Positions 25,169 to 36,540 of a stretch of 64,000 nt of DNA are shown here, in pieces. The position numbers were made by a program, and so were the translations under genes. Source of the DNA: Carposina sasakii (lineage: Eukaryota; Arthropoda; Insecta; Lepidoptera; Carposinidae); contig CP053150.1 of assembly GCA_014607495.2 (NCBI GenBank), positions 14,590,495 to 14,654,494 of the forward strand, written 5' to 3'. Positions within the stretch are counted from its first letter, which is position 1, and every line of letters starts with the position of its first letter. The notes beneath the pieces are model-generated. The model was given only the letters and a program-made list of their open reading frames with translations, was not told where the DNA came from and made no database searches.

Positions 25169-25626
25169 TATACATTATTAAACGAGTTAAAACATACAAC
25201 TAACTTAATATAACAAGTCTTATAATTCTGAATATTTATTGGGTTATCAATTAAAACTATGAAATATTAATACAAAAGAGTGAGTTATACTTAAATGGTT
25301 ACTTTACTCTATATGGCACCTTACAGGATTTAGTTTTCCATTATTGGTCCTCTTTACTAAAATAGGTAGCTTAAGATTTATATATTCGCGTCTTGAGTAA
25401 GAAAATCCTAATTTATTTTCACACTGAACTAGTAATTTTAGTTACAACCTGAAGTTTTACAGCTTTGATTAAATTGATTTAACTTCTAGAAATCGAAATT
25501 AAATTCGCAATTCGTAGGTACCTTAAGTACCGTAAGTAGAAATCAAAGTCTGCGGACTTACCTCGATTCCTTTAGGTAAGTATAAGAATTGGCCATTAAT
25601 CAATTGGATATTTCATAAATATACTA
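25169..25626. other. No recognised feature 3' of bib
   Basis: AT-rich sequence between the MITE and the bib poly(A) signal; nothing recognised. Confidence 0.5.
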
Positions 25627-25632
25627 TTTATT
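25627..25632 (-). promoter_or_regulatory. Candidate poly(A) signal of bib
   Basis: AATAAA on the - strand lies about 185 bases after the bib stop codon, in an AT-rich 3' flank. Position is consistent with a short 3' UTR; not confirmed. Confidence 0.4.
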
Positions 25633-25816
25633 CAATACTATTAATAACAATTCCGGAATATTTTTATAATTATTATTATCAATTAATTAAAACATCGTGT
25701 TAAAAATTTTTGCTTCGAAAAAGTTCACATTTCACAAAACGTCACATAAGGGCGTGATCACATCCGACTATTCAAACGTCGAAGAGCAGCGCGATGTTGT
25801 GCTGCGAGGGTCGTCG

Positions 25817-25944
25817 CTAGTATTGCTCGGAGGGCATGCGGTAGGCGCGCGTGTATGTACCGTATGCGCTGTCCTCGGAGGACAGAGGGCCGCGGCGTGC
25901 TCCTGCGCTGTACACCGACTCACGGCGTTCTTGCACTGGAGCAC
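25817..25944 (-). CDS. bib: Big brain last coding exon
   Basis: The acceptor is ttttgccctcag. Two bases complete a Gly codon, then the frame reads APVQERRESVYSAGARRGPL and SSEDSAYGTYTRAYRMPSEQ, ending Y and TAG at 25819-25817. The RRESVYSAG segment repeats the Tyr motif of earlier tail exons, and the tail ends in a serine- and tyrosine-rich sequence. Together the four exons give about 290 residues. The tail here is much shorter than the glutamine-rich tail of Drosophila Big brain (about 700 residues in total) and has no polyglutamine. The apparent + strand open frame over this exon is a shadow. Confidence 0.88.
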
Positions 25945-26092
25945 CTGAGGGCAAAAATCAGAACCTTAGCTTTTTTATCCATATCGAGATAACCCATCTG
26001 CTAGGTTTTCAAGCGATTGGCAATGGTTATTCATTACACATGTCATAGATAGCTTTCTTTACTTTAATTTTTATTTATACTTATAGTCTTAC

Positions 26093-26292
26093 CTGCAGGT
26101 CCGGGTCGAACACCATTAGTAGTATAAACAGGCTCGCGCTGAGCATTATGCGCGTTCTGGTTATGAGTCAGGGTATGATGTGGATGCGGATGCGGTGGCC
26201 GCAGCAGCAGCGACTGCGCCGAGACCAGCGTGCCGCCCGCCGCGACTGACGCGCTCGGTGCTGAACTTCCCTTACTGTACACTGATTGAGAC
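26093..26292 (-). CDS. bib: Big brain cytoplasmic-tail exon
   Basis: The exon is 200 nt between acceptor cccttgcag and donor gtaaga. It contributes SQSVYSKGSSAPSASVAAGG, a TLVSAQSLLLRPP segment resembling the VPAQSLYP stretch of Drosophila Big brain, a His/Pro-rich run (PHPHPHHTLTHNQ), and REPVYTTNGVRPGPAG. No membrane segment is visible; it should be cytoplasmic. It enters with one base completing a codon and leaves after one base, and the phases agree with both neighbouring exons. The short Tyr motifs (QSVYS, EPVYT) recur in the flanking exons. Confidence 0.9.
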
Positions 26293-26340
26293 CTGCAAGG
26301 GAAAGTGATGGTAGTAGGACTACTTTGGAAGACTTATTAA

Positions 26341-26476
26341 AGGCGAATTGGGGGAGGTTGGCTGGCTAGTTCAGCATTGGACTTTCTGTGGTTGAAATAC
26401 TGATGATGATTAGATAAAGATGGATTTGGTTTCTTAAGGTAATCGATGGTTGTCCGCAATTTCTGTTACACCCTGT
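26341..26476 (+). repeat. Decayed LINE tail and MITE end in bib intron
   Basis: gggggaggttggctggctag with ttcagcattggactttctgt and tgatgatgat looks like a diverged LINE end. ctgttacaccctgtata at 26463 is a solo terminus of the 24909 MITE family. The + frame at 26446-26748 begins inside this terminus and is not a gene. Confidence 0.5.
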
Positions 26477-27095
26477 ATAAAGATTTCTATGAACTTGCTC
26501 CAGTCCTGTCACAGCTGGGAATCGAAACTAGGATATTGAAATTGATATCGTCTGGACTAGAACAACATATCAAGCTGTATATGGGTCCCTCGATGGCTTT
26601 ATATCGCGCGGGCGGTATTTATGTTATGTCCCTCCTGAGATATCTATATCTAGACTACGAGATATACAAATATTGTATAGATACTGTACGAGGTATTGTA
26701 TATATTTTACCTACGTTAGCTCGAAAATGCGTTCTTATTCCTACATAATTTTCTCTGCTCGTAATTAGCAGCAGGCATGTAGCAGTTCAGTCGACGAAGT
26801 AGAAAATTTGCGCCAGATACGAAGGAAGTTAAATAAGCAAGCAACTTAACTTTTGTACTTAATTACCTATTTTACTACGCGCTAGCTTAGGCTACGTTAG
26901 TTTATTATTTCATTATGTTTACGTGCTGCAAAATTTTACTCGATTAAGTAAGTAAAATATTAGGTAGTTCAATGTGCTTTTTAATAACATCTATCCTAAC
27001 CGAAATGGGGAAGGAAATTAATTAGTTAAATTAATATTTGATTTTATATTGCGTAACTCGAATGGGTACTTCTTTAATCAAAATATACTAATATA
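26477..27095. other. bib intron sequence
   Basis: The stretch around 26500-26720 has many atat/gata alternations and an open frame without family motifs. The rest is AT-rich; nothing recognised. Confidence 0.4.
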
Positions 27096-27298
27096 AGGGT
27101 TGGTACATATCTGACGGAAGATGCGTCGAGTGTATCTCCAGGTACAGTCAAACGTACGCTCGACGCACTAACGTATAATACGTTACGTATCATCGGTTGA
27201 GTGTGAACGGTCGATTGTTTTTCTATACATTTCGTCTGTTCTGGCGTTACGCGACCGATAATACGCGACGCATGTTCCTTCAGATATGAACCGACCCT
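27096..27298. mobile_element. 203-bp MITE in bib intron
   Basis: The left end agggttggtacatatctgac, ggaagatgcgtcga pairs with the right end cgcgacgcatgttccttcag and atatgaaccgaccct. The internal sequence has further CG-containing palindromes around tacgta/cgttacg. Target duplication not clear. Confidence 0.75.
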
Positions 27299-27560
27299 GT
27301 ACTTACCTACTAAATTTACTGCTTGATTGCAAGTACTATGTAATATGGTTGAAATTTTTAAAATTTTGCTATTGGTGGACTAGGCTATTGTTGGAACAAT
27401 AATATGAATAGGTAGCTAATTATTTTAAAACAAAATAAACGTTTATATCCCCTTTACTAGTATTACAGCGTGCTGCTACGTTAAATATAACTTGTCTACG
27501 TCACTACGATATAATCGTCATCTGTAAAGGATTTACTTGCAACACTTGTTGTCTTCTGAC

Positions 27561-27901
27561 CTGTGCAGCGTGTGGCGCGTGGGCGGCGGAGAGCGGCAGT
27601 ACATCGACTTGGTACCCGAGTACAACGGCTCAGAGTTGTCTGGCCTCGGAGCGGAGGCAGAGCAGTAGCTCCCAGTGTGCCTGTAGTGGTGGTTGACGGG
27701 GAATGCTGGCTTGTCCAGCTCATCTAGGTCTCTGGGTGAGGATGCCCGGGAGGAGGACTTGGGCCGGCGGGAGCCCCACTCGTGGAGGAGGGCGCAGGCC
27801 ACCCCGCCGCCGATGCCGCCCACCCAGCACACCCAGTGGCTGTCCCAGCGGGACAGCACGAACGACGGGCCCAGGGAGCGAGCTGGGTTCAGAGATGGCA
27901 T
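27561..27901 (-). CDS. bib: Big brain exon: second NPA loop, helix 6, start of tail
   Basis: Acceptor taatttcag precedes ATGCCATCTCTG; the Met is internal and phase 0, not a start. The exon reads MPSLNPARSLGPSFVLSRWD, with NPARSLGPS being the second aquaporin NPA box, and then SHWVCWVGGIGGGVACALLH as helix 6. A hydrophilic cytoplasmic tail follows with EPLYSGTKSMYCRSP and TRHTLHR. The favoured donor is AG|gtcaga, because it splices to the next exon as LHR|SQSVYSKG, matching the junction order I recall for Drosophila Big brain. A second donor, AA|gtaaat, lies 24 bases further on (exon end at 27537) and also keeps frame, adding the eight residues SEDNKCCK. The conserved pore motif makes the family call safe; Big brain rather than another aquaporin rests on the tail motifs. 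Confidence 0.94.
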
Positions 27902-30900
27902 CTGAAATTAAAGGTTAATTGTTGTCATTTTTATTATCTGTGATCAATTTGCGTGTCACAACCATCTTTATTGGTCGCTTTACACGTAGGTCAAACAAAA
28001 ACCTAAGCTGAACTGTGACCACTTTGCTCGAGATTGAGCCCCTGGCCTAGATAATCATGGACAATCATGGACATTTAAATAGGATTTATTTATTTCTTCG
28101 AGAAGCGTAATATTTCCTTTCCATTGAGGGGTCGCCCACCACCGGGCCCTACACCCTCCGCTGACCCTCGGATCTGCCGACTCATGGTCACGAACACAAG
28201 ACACTACCGTCGCAACGAGAAGCCAGATCCAAGCACCTAGCATGCGACCATAAATACATAGCTGCTAATCTGAAAACCAATTAAAATTTTTAATCGACAT
28301 ATGTTTCGACAACACCCGTGGCATCATTTAACGAAGTTTAAATATTTAATATTTCCTGCCTGAAGCCCCCAATCTTTATTCTACTCAGGTTAATTACAAG
28401 ACAAGCATATAATATGCTCATAGCATTATGTATTAGGTGCTAGGGTGCTAGGCATAAGTTAACCCATTTACAGATATATAGGTACGAGTAGTTGAAGAAA
28501 TTGTTATTATGGGCATATATCATTAAAAATAAGAATTACTTAGTACCACATTTATTCAGATCACAATTCACAATAAATGCAGTAAATGTATCATCCCACG
28601 CAGTTTAATAGCAGGTAAGTGAATGCATTCCATCGAACAATGCAGTCGATATCAAAGGGGAACAAAAGTTCCTACCTGCCAGGTTTGCAATACTTTACTC
28701 AGAAGGATCCATGGCGGTACTCGTATGACGCAATTTTCCATCTTTTATTCGGCAACGGAAACGAAAAAACTTTGTATTGAAACCTTTTAAAAGGTTTCGC
28801 CATGTTCCGCGATGTGAACAGTTCAATTATTTTTATTTATGGCACACGGGTGGCGCTGGTTCGTGCCCGTGTGTATTTTGTGCCGTGTGGGATGTGAGTA
28901 AGCAATTTAATGTAATAGACCGTATTGGGTAACTGAGATAAATGTTCTGGAGGTCCGGTCCGGCGTTCCTTAATATTTTGTATTATAACATGAAAATGGA
29001 CATCATGGAACGGGTATTTATATCCAAACTACCAGGTTCATCCCCGGCTGTCCTCCATACATTCAATTCAATCGCATAAAAATGAGAGTATAGTTAGGTA
29101 ATGGTAGAAATATAAGGGTAGGTACTTATATCTTTTTTCAACCGAACTACTGCGATAATATCTCTTGTTTCCTGCTCTTGCTTGATGTTTGTTGGCCAAT
29201 CACCCAATTTCTTTACAGAAGTTCTTTACATAATTTTCTAACACGACTTAATAAAATTGTAAGACGAGGTAGCCATTTACCTCAACAAATATACCTACAA
29301 AGCATTTCGGATTGATTTAACCTTTGCAGAGGTAACATCAAATAGTATCCTGGTTATTAACATTCCTCCAATTCCTCCTAAATAATGGTATTGCAATGTC
29401 GGGTTAAATGTCTTCATCATTTCGAAAGGTATGCTCTTAATATCTTTGGGAGGTTTTAGATGGAGCAAGGATTACGGATCCATTTTGTAGAGTTAAAGTA
29501 CCTCAACCTACTTTACACTCTTCGTAGATGGGATTAGGGTTATGCTCGCAAAAAGCAACGCATTTGGGTACCTACCTACATACCGAATAAAAAAATTATG
29601 GGACCTTAGACAAAGTACGTAACTTTATGTCTCGGTCGATAGTGGTTCGTCATTGACACGTTTGCTTTAGGAAGCCTTCATTTTGGCATATTCGTCAAGT
29701 TACGTGATGAATTCCAACCGTTGTGGGAGATGAAAGTGTTGCGACAACGAACGTCGATGTAAAACGATATTATTATATATTATCTAATATATTAATATAT
29801 TATTTTGTAAAAAAAATGGGTAATGTTGATTGATCAATGATATTATGAAATAAATATAAATTGATATAGAAAAGAATCTTGTTTTTTATTGACTTGTTGA
29901 TAGTAATGACAATTTGTATGTAACCATCTCTTTGGTTAGGTTAGGTTCTAGTTTGAAGGTGGCACGCCAGTGCACCGTGCAGGATATATGTGACTAAATA
30001 TACTGCCCACCAAGAATCTTATTCTTCACCGCCGCCCACCATGCTAAGATACTGTCTTCATGTCTTTCAGTTACTTCCAGTATCCATGGGCAGGCTTGTT
30101 AACTTTGACACGGCCATTTGAATCTGATGAGTGATTTTTCCTTTTAGACTCTTGTTGCAGTAAGTATTTGATCTGTACATAGACTTTGTCATAGAGTTTT
30201 GTTCGTTGCAGAAACCGATGTGATCCCGCCCACCAAAGACCTCTGTCTTTTAGGTCAACTTCGTGAAATGCTAAGTCTACAGAAAAGTCTCGAGATTATC
30301 CAAAATCACTTTTGTTTTCCTATACATACATATTTACACATCTTTTCTTTTGACATTTCTCTTTCAGAGCTGTGTGTTTCATCTTCAAAATTTTCTCATT
30401 GAATCATTTTCTTACTAAAGTTAATAATATAGGTAATTGGTATGACAAATTGGTCCTACAAATTTTGCCTAGGATTTGTATGTATCTGACTGAATATTCT
30501 GATAAAATTTTTTGTCACATTCACATCTAGCTTGTTCAATGAAAACAATTTATTTGTGATCTGGAGTCTCCTCCCACCCATCCTATCTGAATTTGGCAAA
30601 GAAATACTATCAATGGACATCGATGTCTTATATCTTCGGCCTCTCAATAGTTTGTAAAGACAGATGTTCAAAAAAACCTCGGCAGCTGTCCGTTAAGGAT
30701 CGTACAAAAGGCAGGTAGTGTCTTGCACACAAACACGTACCTACTAAATACTGACAGAGGTATATTTATAAATATTATTTAAGTACTTACATATAAAGTG
30801 AGGTTTGTCCGTACTATTACAAAAAAACTTATAAACATTGTTTAGGCTAAACTAAATCTAATCTCATCATATTATTATCAACTGCCATTATTTTATACGA

Positions 30901-31692
30901 TTTAAACGGATGATTCGCTGAGATTTAGATGCGGTTTTGTTATTGTATGTTTGATGTGATGTTAAGTAAGTAACACTTTCGTTTAATTAATACTTTCACC
31001 TAGTATTTTAAATATTTCTTTGGTTGGAGACTAGAAAGACTGCAGATCTTTACCTTCGCCACAGATAGATATGGGGTACGGATTGGGTGGTAAAATTACT
31101 TTAACAAGAACGTAGGTACCTACCGTGAAATTTACCCATCACTGCAGTGTGATTAAAATCCATTTAGTCAAATAAAATGCTAAAGACAAATGTGCGTGTA
31201 TTTCAATAGAAAATAGACTGCGAATTGATATTTTATATGCTTTGAGAAAACCAAATGACGATTTGATGTCTTTCGTGTGGGTACAATCCTTTATGAACAC
31301 ATGTCATTACCAAGAAATATGAGACATTATGTACCTATCTACTTGCCCGTTAGTACAAAACAAGAATAAAAGGATCGAACGTGGACTGAAAAACGTCTGT
31401 CGGTCGTATGTTGTGTAGTTCTATAAAATAAGCTTAGATGTTTTCCTCATATATTTTGGCAACCTTATTGAAGCCGGAACAAAGGTAACGTCGAATTGGA
31501 TAATAACTGATCATTGTAACTACCTGACAAATATTTCCAACGTATTGAAAAAATTACAAAGAGCAAGACACATTTTTTTGTAATTCAATGTTTTCTGGTT
31601 CAAACTAGGTAGTTTGTCTAATCAGGTGATTAGACAGTCCACCTGCGACATAGTATACAGAATAGATATACCTACCTAAATGTGTAACTCAC
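27902..31692 (-). other. bib intron, 3.8 kb
   Basis: Phase-0 intron separating helix 5 from the NPA loop. It is mostly AT-rich sequence without recognisable repeats, apart from an AT-only stretch around 29768-29804. A GC-rich island at about 28115-28250 carries the small antisense frame listed separately. Confidence 0.7.
28055..28243 (-). CDS. Possible small secreted-type ORF inside bib intron
   Basis: A 62-codon frame begins MLGAWIWLLVATVVSC, a hydrophobic N-terminus that would pass for a signal peptide. It continues with a Cys/Trp/Arg-rich segment (VSGGCRARWWATPQWKG) and ends NVHDCP. The first two thirds are much more GC-rich than the surrounding intron, which is unusual here. A ttggttttcag acceptor-like site lies about 30 bases upstream of the Met. 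I do not recognise the sequence. It could be a nested gene, an unrecognised exon, or a decayed repeat; there is no direct evidence of expression. Confidence 0.2.
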   Translation of the reverse strand: MLGAWIWLLVATVVSCVRDHESADPRVSGGCRARWWATPQWKGNITLLEEINKSYLNVHDCP

Positions 31693-31891
31693 CGAAACAA
31701 AGCTAGCAGCGCAATAAGCCGCTCCCAACAGGACTGGGGCAGCCCCCGTCCAGCGGCGCTCCATGGCCGCAAAATAGGCCGCTGCCACCAGCCCCGACAG
31801 CACCAGCTCAGCTCCTAGCCGCTCCCAGGCCGCCGCCCCGCCGCCGGGCAGCGCTGCTGATAGACTGCCCGCGTATCCTGGCACACTGACC
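31693..31891 (-). CDS. bib: Big brain (aquaporin family), exon with helices 4 and 5
   Basis: On the - strand this 199-nt exon follows acceptor ttgtccgcag and ends at donor gtgagt. After one base finishing a codon it reads VSVPGYAGSLSAALPGGGAA, then AAWERLGAELVLSGLVAAAY, then FAAMERRWTGAAPVLLGAAY and ends CAASFVS. Two hydrophobic stretches (ELVLSGLVAAAYFAAM; APVLLGAAYCAASFVS) fit aquaporin helices 4 and 5, with the WERLG motif before helix 4 typical of Big brain. It joins in phase 0 to the exon at 27901, giving FVS|MPSLNPARSLG, which matches the insect Big brain loop E. Big brain is a MIP-family membrane protein needed for Notch-dependent neurogenesis in Drosophila and conducts cations rather than water. 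Exons for helices 1-3 and the first NPA were not found in 31892-64000, so they may lie beyond the right edge. Confidence 0.92.
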
Positions 31892-31949
31892 CTGCGGACA
31901 ACGGAGACTGTTAAAGGTGACCATTCAAGATGTACTACTCCACGTGACT

Positions 31950-32040
31950 ATATGGGCAAACCCCCTGGTGGCAGTCGCCTTGTGGCGTGCCCTGAGGGAG
32001 GCCTACGTCCAGCAGTGGACTGCAATAGGCTGAAGACGAA
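31950..32040 (+). mobile_element. LINE 3' end
   Basis: tatgggcaaaccccctggtg, gcagtcgccttgtggcgtgc and aggcctacgtccagcagtgg, ending in a GAAGAC tail. It is a shorter relative of 12975-13181, and lies just upstream of the bib helix 4/5 exon in the transcription sense of bib. Confidence 0.7.
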
Positions 32041-32486
32041 GACTCTACGTGACGTACACTACGTCCATCGCATTCATCGCTGACGTTACCATTCAAGATC
32101 CTACCTATTAAAATAGAATAGGTTTTTATTTGAGAATTACACACACAGATACACTAGCAACAATGAGACAAGACAAACAGGGTAGAAATGAAGACAGTGA
32201 AAAGTAAGTATGTACTTAGCTAATATAAAAAGTAGTGCAACATAAAAAAATCCAGGAGAACCGTGCACCCTATCAGGAACCTGCCAGTTACATCACGCGT
32301 ATGTGTAGCCGCCAAACAGATCCCTTTTCAGCTAGATGCTGCTTAGGCAGGGTAGGAGTTCTACCATGCAAAACAGCGCTAATCTACGTCCATCGCATTT
32401 AGCGCTGGTATTCTGGTATCTTTACCTATAGTAATACTCTGAAAGCTAGCAACTTGTCATCATCTACACATCACAAAATGTGGTGG
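32041..32486. other. No recognised feature
   Basis: Mixed sequence in the presumed bib upstream intron; two short direct repeats tacgtccatcgcattcatcgc-like at 32059 and 32386. No gene seen. Confidence 0.4.
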
Positions 32487-32678
32487 TATTATTATGGAAT
32501 GAATACTATTGAAGAACATGAAATATTTTCTAATGATCGTAACATAACAACTGAACAGTCGGGATCCATTATCCGACAGCCAAGCTAATATTTCAATGGA
32601 TCGTGGCTGATCAGTTGTTATGTTACAATCATTAGAAAATATTTGATGTTCATCAATAGTATTCATTCCATAATAATA
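32487..32678. repeat. Long near-perfect hairpin, 84-bp arms
   Basis: The left arm (32487-32570, starting tattattatggaatgaatac) pairs with the right arm (32595-32678, ending attcattccataataata), leaving a 24-base loop. By eye about 7 of 84 positions mismatch, mostly towards the loop. It would fold into one long stem on either strand. It could be a fold-back element or short inverted duplication; transcribed in a bib intron it would form dsRNA. Confidence 0.85.
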
Positions 32679-33117
32679 TTATAGAATTCTAGACCACCGG
32701 ACATCCAAGTGCTTGTTTTTTTTTTCTTTTCTTTTTTTTTAATGTACATTATTTGGTTCTTTTTACCTGTAGGTATATTGATTGTTTAGGTACCTACTCA
32801 AGGTAAATAAAAGTGGACCTTTTATAGCAAGATTAAGATAGGTACTAAGTACAAGTATTAGCTGACTGTTGCCGTCTAAATATTTATTTATTTACCAATC
32901 TAACAGAATATAGGTACTAAATATAGCAAGACAAATTTGGATCTCCTAAGTAAATATATCACACAAGAGAAACCTACGCATCTCCGGACTTCAGTCAGAG
33001 CTGATCAAATATTAAAGTACTTACCTACTTCAATAAAGATTTTACCTGTTGACGTAAGCCCGTCCTGAGTATTGCCACGTTTTACGTTTTCAACATTACA
33101 TAAGAAGAAGAAAAATA
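32679..33117. other. No recognised feature
   Basis: AT-rich sequence with a T-rich run (32718-32740). Nothing recognised. Confidence 0.5.
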
Positions 33118-33563
33118 CAGGGTGTGTGTGACAACCAGGCAAATACTGAGATACTGAACAAGTATCATTGTTTTGAGTTATACGACAGTGTTATTACTCG
33201 CAGGAAACTAATTTTTGATTTGATTATACTTAATGTTTCCTTTCCGCAACAGTTGTATCGGGCGTGGTTATTGTGTGATACATTGCTGTTTTTTGGATCA
33301 CTTGTGACTCTCCTTTGGGGTTGATCTATTTATGAACATTTTTGAGAGCAACTTTTTTTTAAAAATCACCCATAGGTTCAAATTTTGTTTTTAAGTCATT
33401 GTATAATGCCTAATTAAACGAACTTAACAATGTTTTTCCTGAAAATGAGAAAAAAAACTGAAAATTTGGGAATTTTCCTGCGAAAATTTTCAGTGTTTTC
33501 CGCCTCTAAATCATGGTCTGAAGTCATGTTATCAATATTTGCCTGGCTGTCACAAACACCCTG
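33118..33563. mobile_element. 446-bp MITE, TA target
   Basis: Left end cagggtgtgtgtgacaacca, ggcaaatact; right end tatttgcctggctgtcacaa, acaccctg, both bounded by TA. The terminal repeats are about 30 bp with few mismatches and share the CAGGGTG start with the 24909 family, but the interiors differ. The + frame inside it at 33124-33324 has no transposase motif. Confidence 0.85.
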
Positions 33564-36540
33564 TATAGATCTCTACACGTAGGTGTCTGACGCGCAAAAT
33601 ATCTTAAAATACTTATCCAACAAAATAATTATAATCCACTTTCTCATATGCGAAGGGTGAAGTATTAAAGGGACGTAGCCTAATCGATTTCTCAAAATCA
33701 GCTGATGGTATTCTCGCTGGATGACGTAGTTGAGGGTTAATTTTAGGGACCGTGGGAATCTTTCGGCCACTGGGCCCCACGCCCACGGCCGCTAAATGCT
33801 GGACAAATAGGCTAAGGGACAAATACCGTGGCCCTTAACTTACTGTTTGTAGACAGGACTTTTTCTCATGTTTTCGTCACTTTTACACTTACCGTACCTA
33901 CTTATTTCGCTAAATGGAGCGCTTAAATTATTTCCAGCAAAGACATTTTGTAGGCAGGTATTATACTTACTTAAGTACCTATGTAGTGCAAAACTTTTAG
34001 ACTAAAGTCTAGATTCTCTATATAAAGCACTTTGGAACTATATACTTAGGTACTTACTTGTTTCAATTGGTTTTCTTTTAATCTTAGTAGGAGCAGCATG
34101 TGGGCTATTAACTTTTATTTTTATTGTCTGAAAACTTTTAACAGTTGTGGAGTGTGAAGTCTCGAAGAAGAAGTAGTTATCCACGTAAGGAATAATACAA
34201 GGAATTTTCCTGATTTTCGATAAGAAACCTGCTTGTATAAAAATATTATTCACCTATGTTAAATCGATTAGTTAAGTTACAATGAACACATGATTCATGC
34301 GCAGGCATGTTAGAAAGTTTCAGCCAGAAACACTGGAAACTGGAAATGTACAAAATTAAATGATTTTGTTTGAAAAACTTCGGAATGAAGGCCCTTTGTT
34401 AATCTTAATTAACTTATTGTTTTGGGTTTAACTGTATGAAACTGAATTTTATATAATAATTTAGTATAATAATACGTGGGGCCTAAGTAGGTAGTCCTAA
34501 ATTATATCTCCTTAATAAAATACCTGTTTGGTACTTTAGTTACACGTGGATCATTTTTACCTAAATATATATTTTTGTGTAGGTAGAGTAAATCCCTACT
34601 TAAAACATTTTTAAGTGGATATTAGACCTATTTTAACATAACAAACAATATATATATGTTTTATATACCTACCTATAGGCAACTTGATATGTATAAAACA
34701 AGTATCTCGAATTTTCTGCCTGCCGTCCCTCCGAGTAAAACAAAATTAAAGCACTTTATCTGTTCTTATTAAATTAACTCAAAGTAAAGTACCGAAATAT
34801 GAACGTTAATAGCATACACGTGTAATCTTTTAATAGCTGGCTATTTAGCCAATGTTTACTGTAAGGTTTATTACAAAATTCAAAATAGATATAGAATAGA
34901 TAGATCCTCAAGATCGTAGAGATTTATGTACGGAGTTTTGCACGAACTTATTTCGCTCCGTAACTCTATCGACTTGCAAATGTTATCGAAAGGTTCGTAC
35001 TCGTACTTGCCCAACGATTTCCAGAATAGGGAAGTTTAACGAACCCTTGTTTCGACTGTCGCAATGTGTCAATATCGCTTGTGCTTGCATGTAAAGGCTG
35101 CAGCTCTAATCTACTTTGAAACCATGTCCTACACACAATAAGCCCTTAGCCCCGACACACGATCGACGATCACATAGCCGTCGGTTATCTCCACTCAAAA
35201 GCTATTGTACTGCTGAACTACTTACACCCGACCATTATGCGTTCCAGGATTGTGGTTGAACGGCTCAGTTTAAAGTCTTGCTGATGGTATAAAGAAATCT
35301 TTGTAGCCCAATTATTTATTATGGGTTTGTATTATTTACTATAGCGTGGCTGAGAAAATAATAGCAGATAGGTACTTTACTGTCTACATTTTTTTATGTA
35401 GGCGACATGGTGTCCCATTGCAAGGCCTTTTCCGTTTCGAGTCCAAACGTCTCGATTATTTGTCAACTCCGTCTACCAAGGCAGAAACTTATCTAAGTCT
35501 TCATGTAAATTATCAATTAACTATATTTTGGTGCTTACCTATTTATAATGCTAATGAATCAAGGAAAACATTATTATATTAAGCACCCAGCTAAATATGT
35601 AAAACGTAAAGGTATTGGTATTGATCTACTTACGTTACGTCAAACTCGATTGTCCTGAAATATATTCCGGATAACTACACACCAATCTAAACATTCACAG
35701 AATGGAATTGTTTACAGCCGCCATTTCATTTTATTGGATTTCATAATACGCTGTTGTCCAAAAGGGGATTCTTTCTTTACTCTACCAATTGTCTTTTAAT
35801 AAAATAGACACATATGAGTACCTCACAAAAAGAATGTATATACTTAAAAGGTAGAGTATATTTAAAAGATACCGTCAAAAGATAATGTTTTTCACAAAAT
35901 AAAATAACAAGAAATTTTGCGAAATAAGCCATCTTTATTTCCAACATAACACCCAAAAAGATTTATTATCAGTGCAACTACTAGTAAACCTTTAATTGAA
36001 CATTTAAATTTAGTACTCGTATAACATTACCGTTATTAGCGAGGCAACTTCTATGAATTTTATTAACATCGATATGGTTTCATTATGATCACGAACCATT
36101 AAAAAGAAACGAGACGTGGTGGCCGCAGTTTAGCGGTTTTAATTAAATTTTCCATAAAGGAATACACGAGTGAGGGCTGCCAAGTCTTGTTTTAAAGTAA
36201 AAAGCAGGAAATGAGACACTTTTTATTTTGAACGCTCTACATCCCGCGGCGAAGCCCCGGGCCTGTCATCAAATGCAAGGCTTCATTCAGACCGCTTAGA
36301 ATGTAAATTGTACTAAAAAACTGTACTCAAAAACTGTACTCTAAAACAAGAGCTCTGCAGCTCTAGAACTCACCTAGTCATAATTTATTCATAATGGAGG
36401 ACTTTACCACAATACTAAATGTACAGAATATTCTTTTTACAGTACAACATTATTTATTATTATTACAGTACAACAAATTATACATAAGATTCATCAATTT
36501 ACTTCGTGTTTCCGATTTATTTGTTTCGTTTAGGTAATTG
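33564..36540. other. No recognised gene or repeat
   Basis: About 3 kb, largely AT-rich. Open frames at 33573-33822, 34038-34253 and 35346-35582 carry no recognisable domain. A more GC-rich part near 35090-35240 has no open exon. No missing bib exon was identified. Confidence 0.5.

Noticed and set aside
25697..26048. Two + strand frames over the bib tail exons
   Set aside because: Antisense to spliced bib exons with a conserved protein; they have no motifs of their own.
27693..27918. GC-rich + strand frames over the bib NPA exon
   Set aside because: Shadows of the conserved aquaporin exon on the - strand.
29768..29804. AT-only stretch considered as a replication origin or promoter
   Set aside because: Such stretches are ordinary in AT-rich insect introns and no supporting motif is present.
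33124..33324. 66-codon + frame
   Set aside because: Starts within the terminal inverted repeat of the 33118 MITE and has no transposase similarity.
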